Shown in pieces: positions 10,071 to 23,059 of a stretch of DNA of 64,000 nt. Source of the stretch: Cyprinodon diabolis (lineage: Eukaryota; Chordata; Actinopteri; Cyprinodontiformes; Cyprinodontidae). Location of the stretch: positions 15,146,164 through 15,210,163 of the forward strand of contig CM060062.1 in assembly GCA_030533445.1 (NCBI GenBank), written 5' to 3'. The notes beneath the pieces were generated by a model, which made no database searches, was not told the DNA's origin, and worked only from the letters and a program-made list of their open reading frames with translations. The stretch's first letter is position 1. Each line of letters begins with the position of its first letter. The translations under genes and the position numbers were made by a program.

Positions 10071-12489
10071 ACTCCAACCCTTGATCCTACATAGCTGGGA
10101 GTGAAATCAGTTCATCACTTCTTGTTCCTAGATGTTAACTCATAATTGATAAACTACCTCACTGTGTTATGCCACCGGTTGCAAACATTTAGTGTTATAT
10201 TTTTATTGCTTGCTGTGAAACATGTTTATTTAACAAGCCCTTTTCACAGCTTTATTTTCATAGCCCTTTAAATTAAGATCACCTCCCAGATGGGATAATT
10301 GAAATCAAAGCTAGTTTTGGAAAGCAACTTATGTCATTTGTTGTTTTTTATTAGCCCTACTTATAATTTATGCCCATGTTGCTTTAACAATGGAGGAGTA
10401 GTCCAATAGAAGATCTGTTATAGGAAGGCATCATAGTCAAGGCATGCAGAAATTGACATTTTCTAAAAGAAAAAAGACAATATGTTGTGCCTTTTCAGAC
10501 ATTTCCTCCAGCTTCATAGTCAAGAACATTCACAAAATGCTTCTTTATATGTATGCACATCCATTGTGAGCTCTTCCTAGTATGTTATTATAAAGAAGAA
10601 GCATACATCCTGTGGCCCTCAGATTGCATGTGTGTACATCTAAAGCGCAGATTAATGGGACCTTGAGGTTCCCACAACCCACATTGCCTTGTCTCTGATG
10701 CATCACTCCCCTGTGTTTGAGAGACTGGCAGAGGATGTAAGTCATTCCATTGCTCAGCTCTCTTTAGAGTAGTATGGCCTAGATCTGATCACTCTCTGAT
10801 GCTGAAAATGGAAATATACAGTTTACTGTATGTGCTTAAATCTGTTCAGGGAACCACTAGAATTTAGTAGCATGCAATGAATAAAGTAAAGCAATCTGTG
10901 TGCTTGTGAATGCTTAATGTGGTCCAAATGATCCAAGTGGGATTATGGCTGCAGAGACTCTCTTTTGTCAAATCAATGTTAGATGCAGCGCTTTGGAGGG
11001 AATTTAGGATTTTATGGCCAAGATTTATTAGCTAAGTCTGTTAAAGCATAAAAGGAATTTGGCTCTAGCGGTTGTTGTCTCTCTAGATGTACAATTTTTT
11101 GATTTATAATACTCAATTCTGCACTAGGCTATATACAATCGATGTTAAAGCAGCATAAGCTGGGCAGTAAATGTAAGAGAGAAGGTTATGTGACGTTTGT
11201 AGATGTTTGACAGAGGTTGGACTGTCAGGCATTGTAAATGATGATGTTCAGGCAGAACAATGATTCTTATGTTGGACGTTTTGTAACACCTACTTTGCCA
11301 TCTTTGGTTATAAACTTTAGTTTTAAGTTCACCACATTGTTATAAGTTCACTATCATCTCTCATGCAAATGTTATTTCAGGTAAAAGAAGTGTTGGCAAA
11401 TACTGCAGAGTGGTACGAGATAGATCATGTATTCCGTGTTTATCCTCACACAGGGTTTGGCTCCAGTCTAACAGCTGTAACCTTAACTGAGAAAAGTGTG
11501 TGCGTGTGCTAACACATGCACAGGTTCTGTTTCTACTTGCTTTTGGATGAAGCGACTGTGCATGTGAGAGCAAACCGGGTATGTTCTGACTTTCACACCA
11601 GTTCAAATTCCAGCCTGATGACGACATGAAGCGTGGGTACCTTTGTACGTCCTGATTAAGAATCACTACAATACTTGCACACACCATCTAAGGGTACAAG
11701 AAATGATTGAGTAGATAGTGATGTGCTTCAGGGTGAAGGTGTTTTCTACATGCTTGAAGTTACACACATGACTTTCATGGAAGTTACCCAACCAGCCGTG
11801 TGCCCTCAGAGAATACTCTCTTGTGATGGGAACAACACAGGCCTGTAACTGAAAGAAACCATGTGCTGTTTGAAATACCACTAGCTTAACAAATATGTGA
11901 AACTATTTCACTTCTGCTAAACAAAAAAAAATATAAATTTCTTTATTAAAACAAAAATGAAACGCGCTTAATGCAGGCATTCATTTCTTTGTACCTTTAG
12001 TTTCATGAAGTTTTAAAGGTATAATCTCAAAGCAGTTGGTTTTTACTATATCTTGAAAGCTTTATAGTATATGATTCATCATAAAGAACTAATATGTCCC
12101 AAATAATAGATTTGAAGTCCATGTTGGTTTCCAAATCCAGTCGTTTATATATTTAGGTTTGAGGTGTCTAATAGCCAGTTAGACGATTAGAGAACAAGTT
12201 GCCTCTCAACCTTTAGAGCACATGTAAGAGGTTTCTACCGTATGTTTAACTTACTTTCTGTATGTCGGCCATTGATACTCTTGTGTTGGCATTGTTTAAG
12301 AATAATATTGTGATGGTGAAATGGAAAATTTGCTTAATTTATCTGCTTGAGGCTGAGGTTAGTTCAAGCTGTGATTTAAAAACCCTATTTTTTTTTTTAT
12401 TGAAAAAAAAAACTTTAAACTCAACCCTTGCTTATAACCCCAACTCTTCATACATTCTGACTTTATAATTCATTTAGTTTTTTAGTTTT

Positions 12490-12849
12490 TTAAAGCCAGG
12501 CATACACTGTGTGATATTTTTAATCATTGCACACAGCTACAGCGCAAACTATATGACAAAATCGCTGGGTTTAAAGTGTGAGAACATGCATTTACGATGC
12601 ATGTTCTCACATTGTGCGGCCCGGCGTTCTGATGCAACCTTATGACGGCTGACAAAATAAATTTTTCATGTTTGATTTTCTACCGACTTTTTACTGGGAG
12701 GTGGTCGTGAGAGGTCGATCGCCCCTCGTTACGCCCTGTGCACTACACGAAGCACGATCACTATGAAAGTCTTCCTGATCGAAAACTTCTCGCAGGACTG
12801 GAGAATCGACACGAAAAGGGCAAAAAATCGTACAGTGTACCCGCCTTAA
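12490..12849. mobile_element. TTAA-flanked miniature inverted-repeat element (360 bp)
   Basis: Bounded by TTAA at 12490-12493 and 12846-12849. The ends are imperfect inverted repeats: the left reads TTAAAGCCAGGCATACACTG and the reverse complement of the right reads TTAAGGCGGGTACACTGTAC, both followed by GAT and a T run. A TTAA duplication is typical of the piggyBac and Kolobok superfamilies. No transposase is encoded; open frames crossing it on both strands have no recognised domain. The interior is GC-richer than the surrounding DNA and includes a perfect hairpin at 12577-12611. Confidence 0.65.
12577..12611. repeat. Perfect 15-bp hairpin inside the TTAA element
   Basis: TGTGAGAACATGCAT at 12577-12591 is exactly complementary to 12597-12611, separated by the loop TTACG. 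It sits in the body of the element, not at its ends. Confidence 0.85.
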
Positions 12850-14188
12850 GAAAAAATGGAATTGGTTTCTATGCTTGTTTACTTCTACAGACTGGTGTAA
12901 CAAAATATTGTATACCAGTGGTGCACTGTAATAATTTAATTTTGAATTATCTCTAACATCAAGCTTTTACCAGGCTATATAAGCCCAATATTCACAAAGA
13001 TCTTTCCTTCCATTGTGGCTCCAGTATCCCTGGCCTGCATCTGGATCCGATTCAGACAGTATTTTTATTTCCTGTCCATTCTTCCTGTGTGAAAACGGGC
13101 CACAGCTGGATTGCAGGGATGGGGTGAAAAGCTTCAATTGAGGGGTTGAAAGTCTAGACCTCCAGTAACTTTAAACAAGCTTTATCACATTAAATAGTCT
13201 CTCACAGTCGGCGGCGGAGGCTGGAATAGAGGGCAAAGTTCATCAAGGGATTTCTCAGGCCAAATTGATGAAAGAAGAGTGTCACATTTTATGTTACAAT
13301 CTTTCCTTCCAGCCAGTTGTATGTTCACATGATTACTACAATTTATCCTTTAAGCATGATGTCATGTTTTACCTGGCTTGTTTCTTTAGCTCTTGCAGAT
13401 CAAAGCCACTTAAGGGTCACCACCAAAGCCTAAGCAGCTTAACAAAAGGAGATATTGTTTTCAGTATAAACTATCAGACTGCCATCACTCCATCATTATG
13501 TGTTGCTGATGTAGAAAGTAGCACCATCGGGCATATTTTACTTTCCAAGGGTGAAGTGTGGTTACTACCATTAAAATTTCTCTTTACTAATATATATTTC
13601 ATATCTTCCTCAGATTGAATCCAAACAATTAGCACCTTCAAGGATGTGACTATTTAGAGCCACAAACAATTGTAAATTGATTTGGGCAGTGTTGCATATA
13701 AAACAAATAATTTGAATAGTTTTTAATTTGGTTCACATTTACCTGCATTTTATCAGGGTTTTGAAAAATGTCTTGATACCTAGCAAAGATGACATTTTGC
13801 CTTTGAGGCTCAACGTTTTCACTTATCAACCGGTACAGTAACCGAAATAAAAGTTAACTCAAGATGAACCAAATTTCACAAAATTATGTCACAATTTCTA
13901 CACAGCCGTTTCTCGTTGTGCGTTCTCATGTGCTCATGAAATGTAATCAGCCTCATCCCTAGTACTGTTCCAATTCACAAGAACACAAGATTGAGAATGG
14001 ACATTGTCCCCGGATGTTGTTCTCACCCCTCCCTCTTTACCAAGTATGCATCATAGCAGACTTGTCTGGTCTTGAGATTGACAGCTTTCCCAGCATGCAC
14101 TGCGGTAGCAGCAGCTTACAGAGCTCAGAGTATTAAGTCTAAAGTTCTCTTTTCTGTTGCCATTGTTCTATAAAAGTATATTTTAAGA

Positions 14189-14400
14189 TCATTTAAAGGG
14201 GACAATATTATACTTTTAGGAGTGACTATATGGCCCATTTACTGATTCAGTGTTTAATTTAAAAAAGTTCCCATGTTAAGGGGACTGTGGCAATCAGCAG
14301 ACCTGAGGCTAATCGCAGCCAGGGCTAATTTTAGCCTGTCTGCAGATGCCCTCTCTCGGCGTGTGTGAATTAACGCTGGCTCTGATGACGTTTTTTTTTA
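14189..14400. mobile_element. Possible left half of another TTAA-type fish element
   Basis: Begins with TTTAAAGGGGACAATATTATAC, close to a widespread fish repeat end (TTTAAAGGGGACATATTATG as remembered). No matching right end was seen within the next kilobase, so it may be truncated. The right limit is where recognisable resemblance stops. Confidence 0.35.
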
Positions 14401-15805
14401 TTTGGCAAAATTTGATTTTTGTTTATCTGACTGTTCATTATTATTCCCTGGCTAAACGAAAAATAATTTATCTAGACACTATTAATAACAGGAGGTGAAA
14501 TGCAGCTCTAGATGAGCCAAGCGTGTGGGGACATCATGAGTACGATTCTGTTCCATTAGACCCAGATTTATGCTGCGTGGTACCATTCTCCCCAAGTCCA
14601 CACTTTCACGTATTCTTGTCAAGAACATACTCGGCGAGGACACAAGTCTGTACTTACGTTCTTGTAAATTTAGAAACGGCCAATGTATTTGCACAGAATT
14701 GCCTAAAATACCTTATTTTTATTATTCTGTTGCCATACTTTCAAAATCAAATTCCTGACAAGTTCAGTTTGTTTATTCAAGCTGAAAGTTTATTTTGTCT
14801 TTTTATGTTCTCTATTATTGTTATTCTTTATTTTTGTTCTTTTTTTTTTAAAATGCTAGCATGCTAACAATATATTGCAGTAATTCAGCTTTTACTATAT
14901 TTTGTCTGGGATTCCAGTTTGTTGTTTGTTTGAATAAAACTCTTAGGAAAGGTTCCCCTTCTGCCTCATAATGTACGGACCTTTCTTTGAGAGGTGTTAT
15001 TTTCCTCTTTTTCCCAACACATAAAGCTGTGCAAATGTGCAGAGGAGTTCTAGCCAGTATAGCCATAGCATCACCACACTTTACTCAAAGTCATAGTGGA
15101 ACATTGACAAACATTCAGATTGTTAGTGAAATCCCAGACTCATTTTGGATGGTGATTTTAATAGGCATGTATAGCATAAAATACAGTCTTTTGGCAGGAA
15201 CACCAAAAAAAAAAAATTGGCTCGTATGAAATATTTTATCAGCTCTCTTAATCAGCTATTTAGACAGAGACAATTTCTGGACAATCATTACTGATGTAGG
15301 TCAATAAAACCTCCACCAGATCATGATAATAATGATAGTGACACACCTAACTATGTCTTTCATTCTGATGTCATTGAAATACATCATGTTAAACTTACTT
15401 TATTAAATAATGTGTGAAATTTTTTACATTGCCTGAATTCACACCATATACATCTAGTTTAACCAAAAAAGGCTCACACATTATGAGGTGTATTAGTAAT
15501 AATAATTAATGTTATAACCAGGAAATTATTTTAGTGCAACACTTTCAGAAAAAAAGTCTAAATGAAAAGCCATATATATATTCCTCTTTGTAACCCAGGG
15601 CAGAATCATATGTGGCTTTCCTCACCCGTTATACTTCAGCTGTGGGGAAAAAGGAGCAATAAATGCAATAATGAAGGTTCTCTGCTTTCTTTGCTCTGGA
15701 TGCATGAGGGGCTTTCAGAATGAGGCGGCTGCTTGTGAGAGAGCATTTAGGGATGTATGGAGAGACTCACAGCAGCACTAAAGGTGTGTTCTGGGCATCA
15801 GAGAA

Positions 15806-16760
15806 TAGGGCTGGACGATATAGAAGAAAAGCTTATTGATAAAAAAAAAATGCATATTGATCGATATCGATAATTATTGAAAAGATTTGAAACCATATTT
15901 TATGTGCAGCTCTGCCTGTACTTTTTATAATATTGCTAAATGATATAATTTTAATAAAAAACACAAACACAGACTTCGAATTAAATCTTTATTTAACCAA
16001 CTTTTTTAACCATAACAGAATTGTTTTAAAGAAAAATAACTTAAGAGACCTGGATTATGTTATTAAATACTGACAAAGAATAAACTAAAGTGACCAAAAT
16101 AAATATAACAAATAAATAAATTCCCCCCCACCGCCCCCGTTTCCTGCTTTAACCTGAGTTATTACTTTGAAGTTTCTGTCCCCTCAGCATTTTTATCTCA
16201 ATTGTTAGAACTACGTGGGAAACTGCCCAGAACTGAAAATATATATATATTTTGCCGAAATTCCCGAAGATTCCTCGGAGGAGAGCCGCGCCAGGGATTA
16301 CACAGCTCGTACTCCTGCGGGTGTGAGCGGCTGAGATGATAAAAAAAAAAAAAAAGTTGGTTGTGTTATCAGACTTCGTTTTCACTGGTTCCCTACACAT
16401 TTTACAGATGACTGTGGTTTGTTTTTTGTCCGACTTGCCATGACCGAAATACTGCCAAACTGGCGAACTACAAAAACCCTTCTTTGAAACAATTTCCTCC
16501 GCCTCTCCTTGCTGCGACATCTTCATGTGCTCTGTGTTGTGGTTTGAGAGGGCGGCGCTTGGTGACGGCATGCCTGGGTCCACGATTGTGATTGGTTGGG
16601 AGGAAGCAGTGACTAGCATAAACCTACATTCTAGGCTACAATGAGAAGGAAGGAAAACTGCGTTTCTTTTTTATCGAACTTTTATCGACCCTCTTTTTTT
16701 CTATTGCGCCACATGTCTATCGATCGATATATATCGTTATTGAATTATCGCCCATTCCTA
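15806..16760 (-). mobile_element. hAT element, copy 1 (non-autonomous, 955 bp)
   Basis: The 8-bp target duplication TCAGAGAA is exact at 15798-15805 and 16761-16768. The ends are imperfect inverted repeats: TAGGGCTGGACGATAT on the left and, from the right inward, TAGGAATGGGCGATAA. Both subterminal regions are rich in ATCGAT. An 8-bp duplication plus TAGGG-type ends identifies a hAT element. It carries only the N-terminal BED-finger part of a transposase on the minus strand and lacks the catalytic core. It is related to, and inverted relative to, the element at 32554-33462. Confidence 0.85.
16254..16532 (-). pseudogene. BED zinc-finger fragment of a hAT transposase, frameshifted
   Basis: Reading starts at an MKMSQQGEAEEIV segment and continues through KKGF, a WQYFG aromatic motif and ICKMC, the first zinc-ligand pair of a BED finger. 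This is the DNA-binding N-terminus of ZBED/hAT transposases. It ends in NTTNFFFFF at a run of T residues (A run on the plus strand, 16342-16355). After the run the expected histidine ligands (HLSRSHP) fall in a different frame, so the finger is not translated as a unit. No catalytic domain follows. The longer open frame (16149-16619) includes sequence on either side with no clear homology. Confidence 0.7.
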
Positions 16761-18105
16761 TCAGAGAATCAGATTTACTTGCAAATTCTATGGTGGACTG
16801 TGTAAAGCAGCCTCAATGGGTCATGTGGTGCGTTTGATAGTAGGGAGTGGCGTGTCCTAACATCCCAGCGTCTGAGTGGGTAAGTGTTTGACGCTGAATT
16901 CAGAACTTTTGCAGCTTGACGCAGAAAAGCTAATCCAGGAGTTGTCTGGGAGACAGACACTACATGAAAGCTGTGATCGCTTCTGCTGTCAGCATTTGAT
17001 AAATACATTTTTATAAAGGGGTTAAACACCACAGGGTTGAAAAAGCCAGGAGAATGGATTTTTTTATGAAATAGAAAACGAAGTGAGCTTTGATCACTAT
17101 TACTCCACTAAAACATGTTCTCACTGAACTGTGGCAAAGCGGTTTATAAATACTCACATTCAGTAAAAATGTTAAAACAAGCTGGCAAAAAGTATTTGAT
17201 TTTTATTCTGTGGTACGATTTAGCAGTTTTTCAAGAACTTTAGAAAATGCTTTATATTTACTTTTTAGCTTTAACAAATGGCAGCGGGAAATCCCCAACA
17301 GCCCAGGCAGCTTCAGATAGCTTTTACTGGGGACTCCCAGCGCAGTTACCTGCTGGTATGAAAGGGTCTGCTACCCTGAACAAAAACAGAATATTTAAGT
17401 GTAATCTGTGTAATCCTAATGAACTGACTGCATGTTTGAACTTTTTTTTTCACTCTCTTAATTAAAACGAAAGAACAGAGCAGCTAAACAAGCGGAGCAT
17501 TAAGAGCATCGGACCTCAAAGTGCAAAAATGTGGTTCAACTTTTTGACGTTGAAAACAGTGGTCTGAACGCATCATAAGACAGTTATTTTGCTGTAGCGG
17601 TGCACCATGATCAATTACATTAGACAGAAACCCAGAAATTCATATAGTTTTGTAGCTTTTAGCAATGTAGTTTAGCTGTTTCATATTATACTGTCTTAAT
17701 CCCTGCCTTTGCTAATATGTGCTGTTTGAGACTTTTCTCTTTGCAGAGATAAGTTTGGCTGAACACTAAAGCCTTATTTCAAGTAGAGTATTTAATAATG
17801 AATGTATTTGACTTTCACCAGAGTGTTATAAATATCTTGCTTCCTAAAGAAGTCTTACTTAAGAGGACCAGAGCACCTAGACTATGATTTCCTTTTCCTA
17901 ATAAGTTAAAGGTTTTTCTTAGAGCTGGCCTGTGTAGGATCTGTTTATTTTTGTTTATTTTTGACAGCAGTCCTTCTCTGACTGGTAAACACTTCAGTAA
18001 ATAGGCAGATGAGAGCAGATCTGTAAATACAACCAAGACTAAATATTAAACATAAGCTTTTTTAATATGGGAAATCACGACTTTTATTATAATTTGTTAT
18101 TAATT

Positions 18106-20157
18106 TTAAATGGGAACAATGTTTTTTGTTTTTTTTACATTGGCCCCTTGGTTTTACGTTATTACATCACCTTCTACTCGACCATATTAGTTTTGTGTCA
18201 TTTGGAGCCGTTCCGAAGATATTCAGTTTCGTAATCCAAGTAACGTCTTCCTATGGGCAATGAGTTGAAGGCACAAACTAGGGCTGCAACTAACGATTAT
18301 TTTAAAAATCGATGAATCGGCCGATTATTTTTTCGATTAATCGATGAATCGGACAAAAAATATTATTTATATTAACCTCTTTTTTCCAAAATAAACATTT
18401 TAGACAGAACAAACAAGCACACAAGTACAGGTTACTCATTAACGGTACTGGTGCAATATGAAAAATAAATGTTTGTGTTAAAACTACGCAAACTTACATG
18501 AGAAATGTAGCTGTACATCCACAAAATATAGGGTACTTTGTTTCATAAAGTGCAAAAAAATACATTTTTGTTTTTAAAAGCCCCTAAGGGGTTCAAACAA
18601 TAGGTCCCCCCATTTCAACAAATTTTTTAGACTAGTTCTGCCTTTTAAGACAGGAAAGTATAGCAGTTAAAGTTGCTACTTGAGCAAATACTTAACCAGA
18701 GATAAAAATAGCCCTGTGATTCAAATTATAAATTGTATTTGGAATAAAAATGAGAGAACTAGGGGTGCTCAAAACACACATCCTCCAAAGACAGATATTT
18801 ACATGGGAGTGTAGCATATAATGAATTGACATATTACTGATCTTGCTGGATTTTATTCTGCTTTACTTCCATAAATTGCAGGATCTTCTTTACTTTATCT
18901 TTGCCAGAAGATTTAAACTTTAAAAGCCTTGCCCTCAAAATTTGCAAGTTAATTTATTTATAAAGATAATATAAATGCTGCTTAAGCTAATTCAAATTAA
19001 ATTAAAAGTAAAATAAGTAGCCAACCTTATCACTGTCTGTAACTTACTAACAAGGTAAGGAAAGCATCAGATGAGCTACCTGAGAAACTAACGGTACGTT
19101 TCCCCACTTTAAAACGAAACAAACATGGTTGCTCATCCTGCTGATCAGCTCTCTTCACTGCCATCGAAGGCTCCAACGTGTTTACTTTTCAGGTGCTGCA
19201 TCATAACAGTGGTGCTTTTGTGACTTTTTTGGCTTTACAAAGCGCAGGCTGTCTGCGATTTGAGACGCAGCTTGCATTTGCGGTATCGGTCATTAGAACA
19301 GTTGACGTTACTGCCTTTTGAAAACAGCCTTTGCTCACCTGTGGCGCTGGCTCGGTCTGCCGTATTTTTTTTTCTTCCCCCATTTCAATCAAGTGGCAGT
19401 GATGACGACGGTGGCGGATGACGCATTAATCGCGCGACACAACTAATCGATGATGAAATTTGTTGCCAACGCTTTTAAAAGTCGATTTTTTTATCGATTT
19501 TATTGATTCGTTGTTGCAGCCCTAGCACAAACTAAACTGTTGATAATTTATTCTTTATGGTACGCCAGCATTCATAACATGTAAGCAAATCACTGTCCCC
19601 AAGAAATCCGTGGTTATATTTTTTATATTTATATTTTTTTTAAACAAAGCGGGAGTGTGTATGACGTCATCCGCGCGCGCCGACTACCATTCATTCATCC
19701 TTTCCGCTGAACTGCTGCTAGATTTACTCACATGCCTGGAAGATGTCTAGTGCTACTACCATAGATAATCTCGCTCTCGAAATGGAATTGAACGATTCAG
19801 ATTAGCTAGCCGAATGAATAGAAGGGGTAGAGCGTAGCCGCCTGTGGCCCAGACTGCCTGTCACAACTCAACTAACACACACTTCACTTTTTTTTTTTTT
19901 AAATATAACCACGGATGTCTGGGGGACAGTGATTCGCCTACATGTAATGAATGCCGGCGTACCATAAATGATAAATTATGAACAGTTTAGTTTGTGCCTT
20001 CAACTCGTTGCCCATAGGAAGACATTACTTGGATATAACCTGACCGAATATCTTCGGAACAGCTCCAAATGACACAAAACTAATATGGGTGAGTAGAAGA
20101 TGATGTAATAACGTAAAATCAAGGGGCCAATGTAAAAAAAGCGTTGTTCCCCTTTAA
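18106..20157. mobile_element. TTAA-flanked fold-back element, interrupted by a hAT insertion
   Basis: TTAA at 18106-18109 and 20154-20157 bounds long inverted arms: the left arm begins ATGGGAACAATG and the right arm, read inward on the other strand, AGGGGAACAACG. Pairing continues through CATTGGCCCCTTG, GTTATTACATCA and TATTAGTTTTGTGTCATTTG. Without the internal 1246-bp hAT plus its 8-bp duplication the element would be about 0.8 kb, with arms of some 330-370 bp around a core near 19650-19880. The core includes ATGACGTCAT, a cAMP-response-element-like palindrome. No protein is encoded. Class is inferred from the TTAA duplication (piggyBac or Kolobok type). Confidence 0.75.
18279..19524. mobile_element. 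hAT miniature element nested in the fold-back element
   Basis: The 8-bp duplication GCACAAAC is exact at 18271-18278 and 19525-19532. Terminal repeats TAGGGCTGCAAC and GTTGCAGCCCTA are perfect over 12 bp, followed by subterminal AATCGATTAATCG-like words at both ends. These are the hallmarks of a hAT family very common in fish. The interior is AT-rich, without transposase motifs, so the copy is non-autonomous. Because it interrupts one arm of the surrounding palindrome, it is the younger insertion. Confidence 0.88.
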
Positions 20158-23059
20158 TACCAAATTGTTTTCTTATTAGGGTTTAGTGTAGCTTATTTAT
20201 CCTCTGATCAGAGTAGCCCAAAGTGTTAGTGAAACTCCTAAATGGAAAAAAATGGTGTAATTGTGAAAAAAACCATAAAGTATTTTGATGAAAACAATGG
20301 ACCAGTTAGATTTAAACAAGTATTTTTTTTTTTTATTTCCAAGATCCCCAACCTGTTGGAAGCTTTGATTAACTTTATTTAAAGAAATGCATTTGTAACC
20401 ATGGACATCTATACGTTCTTAGTTTCTTTAAAAGCTTTTTCTATCTTCCGAGTCTTAATCACTTAATGTTTTCATTCTGCAATCTCAAAATTGCTAGACA
20501 AAGTTTTTAAATTGGTCTTGGGCTTGTATAAAAAAAACTTCAATGACAATTTTTATTTTTATTTTAATAGGACAAAATGTATCTGAACTGAATAAGAGAT
20601 CGGTACCTGAATATTAACACTCCCTTCATGTGCAGCTAACCTGTTTTACAACACGTCCACTATCCTGAAAAGTTCATTGAAGCGAGGAAATCTAGAATCG
20701 TAAACATTTTGATGTTTTATGTGTAAATTTCTTTATGTAATGATTCCTAACAGCAGCTGACGTATGGTCAGCTCTGCACAACCCCCCAAAACCAAAGTTC
20801 ATTCCTATATTTCAAGGAAGTGCCAGTTATCTTGAGACTTTTAAACTGTGCACAATTAGAGACCTTCATTGACGTCAAACATTGTCTCGCACTTTGCCCC
20901 TTATTGATGACAGTTTTTTTTTCTTTGTTGAACATGTGTGATCTTTGACTCTTAAGGTGTCTTTGGTTGTCTCAAATGTCCCTTCAGAATCCGCAATGAA
21001 TGGCATAAAACTACTAAAAGAAAAGAAGAAAACTTTTACTTTTTTCTTTTTGTACTAACTCTGTCCCATTGTTTTTATTCAGCCATTATAGTTTGTTAAC
21101 CTTTTGTTTAATTTGGATCTAGGATGGCAAAATTAAAAACCAAAAATGCAGGCGGGCATTGTGTTCTATGTACTGTTTGCGCACACATGTTGGAGATAAA
21201 AGCACTTGTTACACTGTTAATGTACAGTTTGACATTCACATCTTTGTACACATGTGCCTGCTTTCAGTGTAATGCTGTGCAACATATGACCTGCTTAGTA
21301 TGCAGCAGTGTGTTCAATGGGTTTATAGCCTGTGGGTAAATCTTATGGTGGCTAGCTTGAAGACCAGTCCCACTGGCAGGCTGACAGGACCAAGTGTGAA
21401 AACCCCTGAGCAGGTTAAAACTAGTCATTCTGACTGAGAAACCGCTCAGATTCTTTTTTTACTCTGTAAAACTGAAACTTAAGATACATTTAAATGGTAT
21501 TATGTTGACTCAAGCTCAACATGCAGTGTCAGACAAACCCCCTTTCTTTTTTTTTAGTACTTTAGTTCTTCACGTGAACAAGATAATTTAAAACTAACAA
21601 AAAACCTAAAGTCATAATTTATTTTAGTAGTCTTTCTAAAATGTAGGATATGTTTTTATAGTCACTGTTAAGAAGGATATTGACTAGAAGCTCAACTTAA
21701 TTTTAAATCTGATCACAGAAGAAAAAAAAAACTAGACCTCCATGCCAGGTTTTTAGGAAAAGGTTAGTTTTGTAATTGGTAATTAAGTTTAGTTTTGAGT
21801 GGGATTTAACCTTACTGTAGTTTAGTGAGGGCTTGAAAGTCTTGCCATTCTTTTAACTTCTTTGTTTAATGAAGTGCAGCATTTCTCTGCTCAGTTAAAC
21901 ACAGCTGTGACTTCTTTCTTGCTGTTTGGAGTTCATTAGAGCCAAAATAGCTTCTTGTACGAGGGGCAACATTTGCACAATGCTTAAATTGTGAAGGAGC
22001 TAAATGAGATGATTTCAAGAAACTAAAGAGATATGCTAACAACATTTTAACTAAGATTAACTCGGTCATGGAAAAATAAGTCAGACGTAGAGGTTTAATT
22101 AGGTTTTTTGGTACATGGTGGCATGTTTATGTTTAGTGGTAGACATCGTTAGAACTTTGTTACTTCCTCATCTTGTTCTCAAGCATCTTTGGCATTACAG
22201 AAAAATGAGGAAACGGTATGAAATAAAAATGAGTATTATCTGTGCTCCATCACTCTAGTCTGGACAAACAATATAGCTTTGCTTACTTTTAAACTGCACT
22301 CAAATACTCAGACCTGTGCACCCTTTTTGTCATCTTTCTAGGCAATAGCTCAGAGTTGGACCAGGAACACTAGTTTCAAATTAATCTGAGAAACTGAAGA
22401 GTTGGAAGAAAATGCAGATGTTTCCAATTTGGTCACAGAAAATGTTTTTGTGTAATTTTTGTTGCTTCTAAAATGGACTGAAAAACCTTGGTCCATCTAA
22501 AAAAATAAAACAAATGCTTAAAAATACGTTGTTTTTTTTCAGCTAAATTTGTTAAGTGTGGATTTGTCATGCTCAAGTTTGACAGTCTTCCAGACTTTAA
22601 GCTAAAGTTGTACAAATATAGTCAGGAATCCTCAAACAAAATGTTCCCTTTTTAGTTGAGCAAAGATGGAAAACTATAGGTAGTGCAGTTTGTGTGGACT
22701 GGTCTAGACCCCCCCCCCCCCTCCCTTATGCTTTTTTTTTTCTCCAACAAATCTTAATAACTGCAAACAAAGGTTAAAATGGTAAAGAATAAAATGCCAT
22801 CTCCTGCATGCATGACTAACTTGCAGTCAACTGAAGGCTGTGTTTCTACATGTATAAATAAACTGTTGTAATGATGTTATACTGAGAATAAATAAAAAAA
22901 GCTGTAAATCCAAAAGAAATACTATTTTGATACACTGAAAAACCCTCTTCTCTGGAGCTCTTTGTACACTACTAAGGATCACCTCCTTTATTTCGTACCA
23001 TGCTCATATTTAAGAGGTGTTTGAATTTAATGCGATTCAAATTTTCAACAATCATGTGT

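Noticed and set aside
17247..17465. Possible extra exon after TTTTTAG near 17268
   Set aside because: A tolerable acceptor and a short open frame exist, but there is no PKA-like sequence, and its inclusion is not needed to join the exons in frame.
19665..19674. cAMP-response element ATGACGTCAT as feedback control of prkar2a
   Set aside because: It lies in the core of a transposon, more than 10 kb from the promoter; the coincidence with gene function is not evidence of regulation.
22707..22725. C-rich tract as a possible G-quadruplex or terminator
   Set aside because: A simple homopolymer of about 14 C next to T runs, with no gene nearby.
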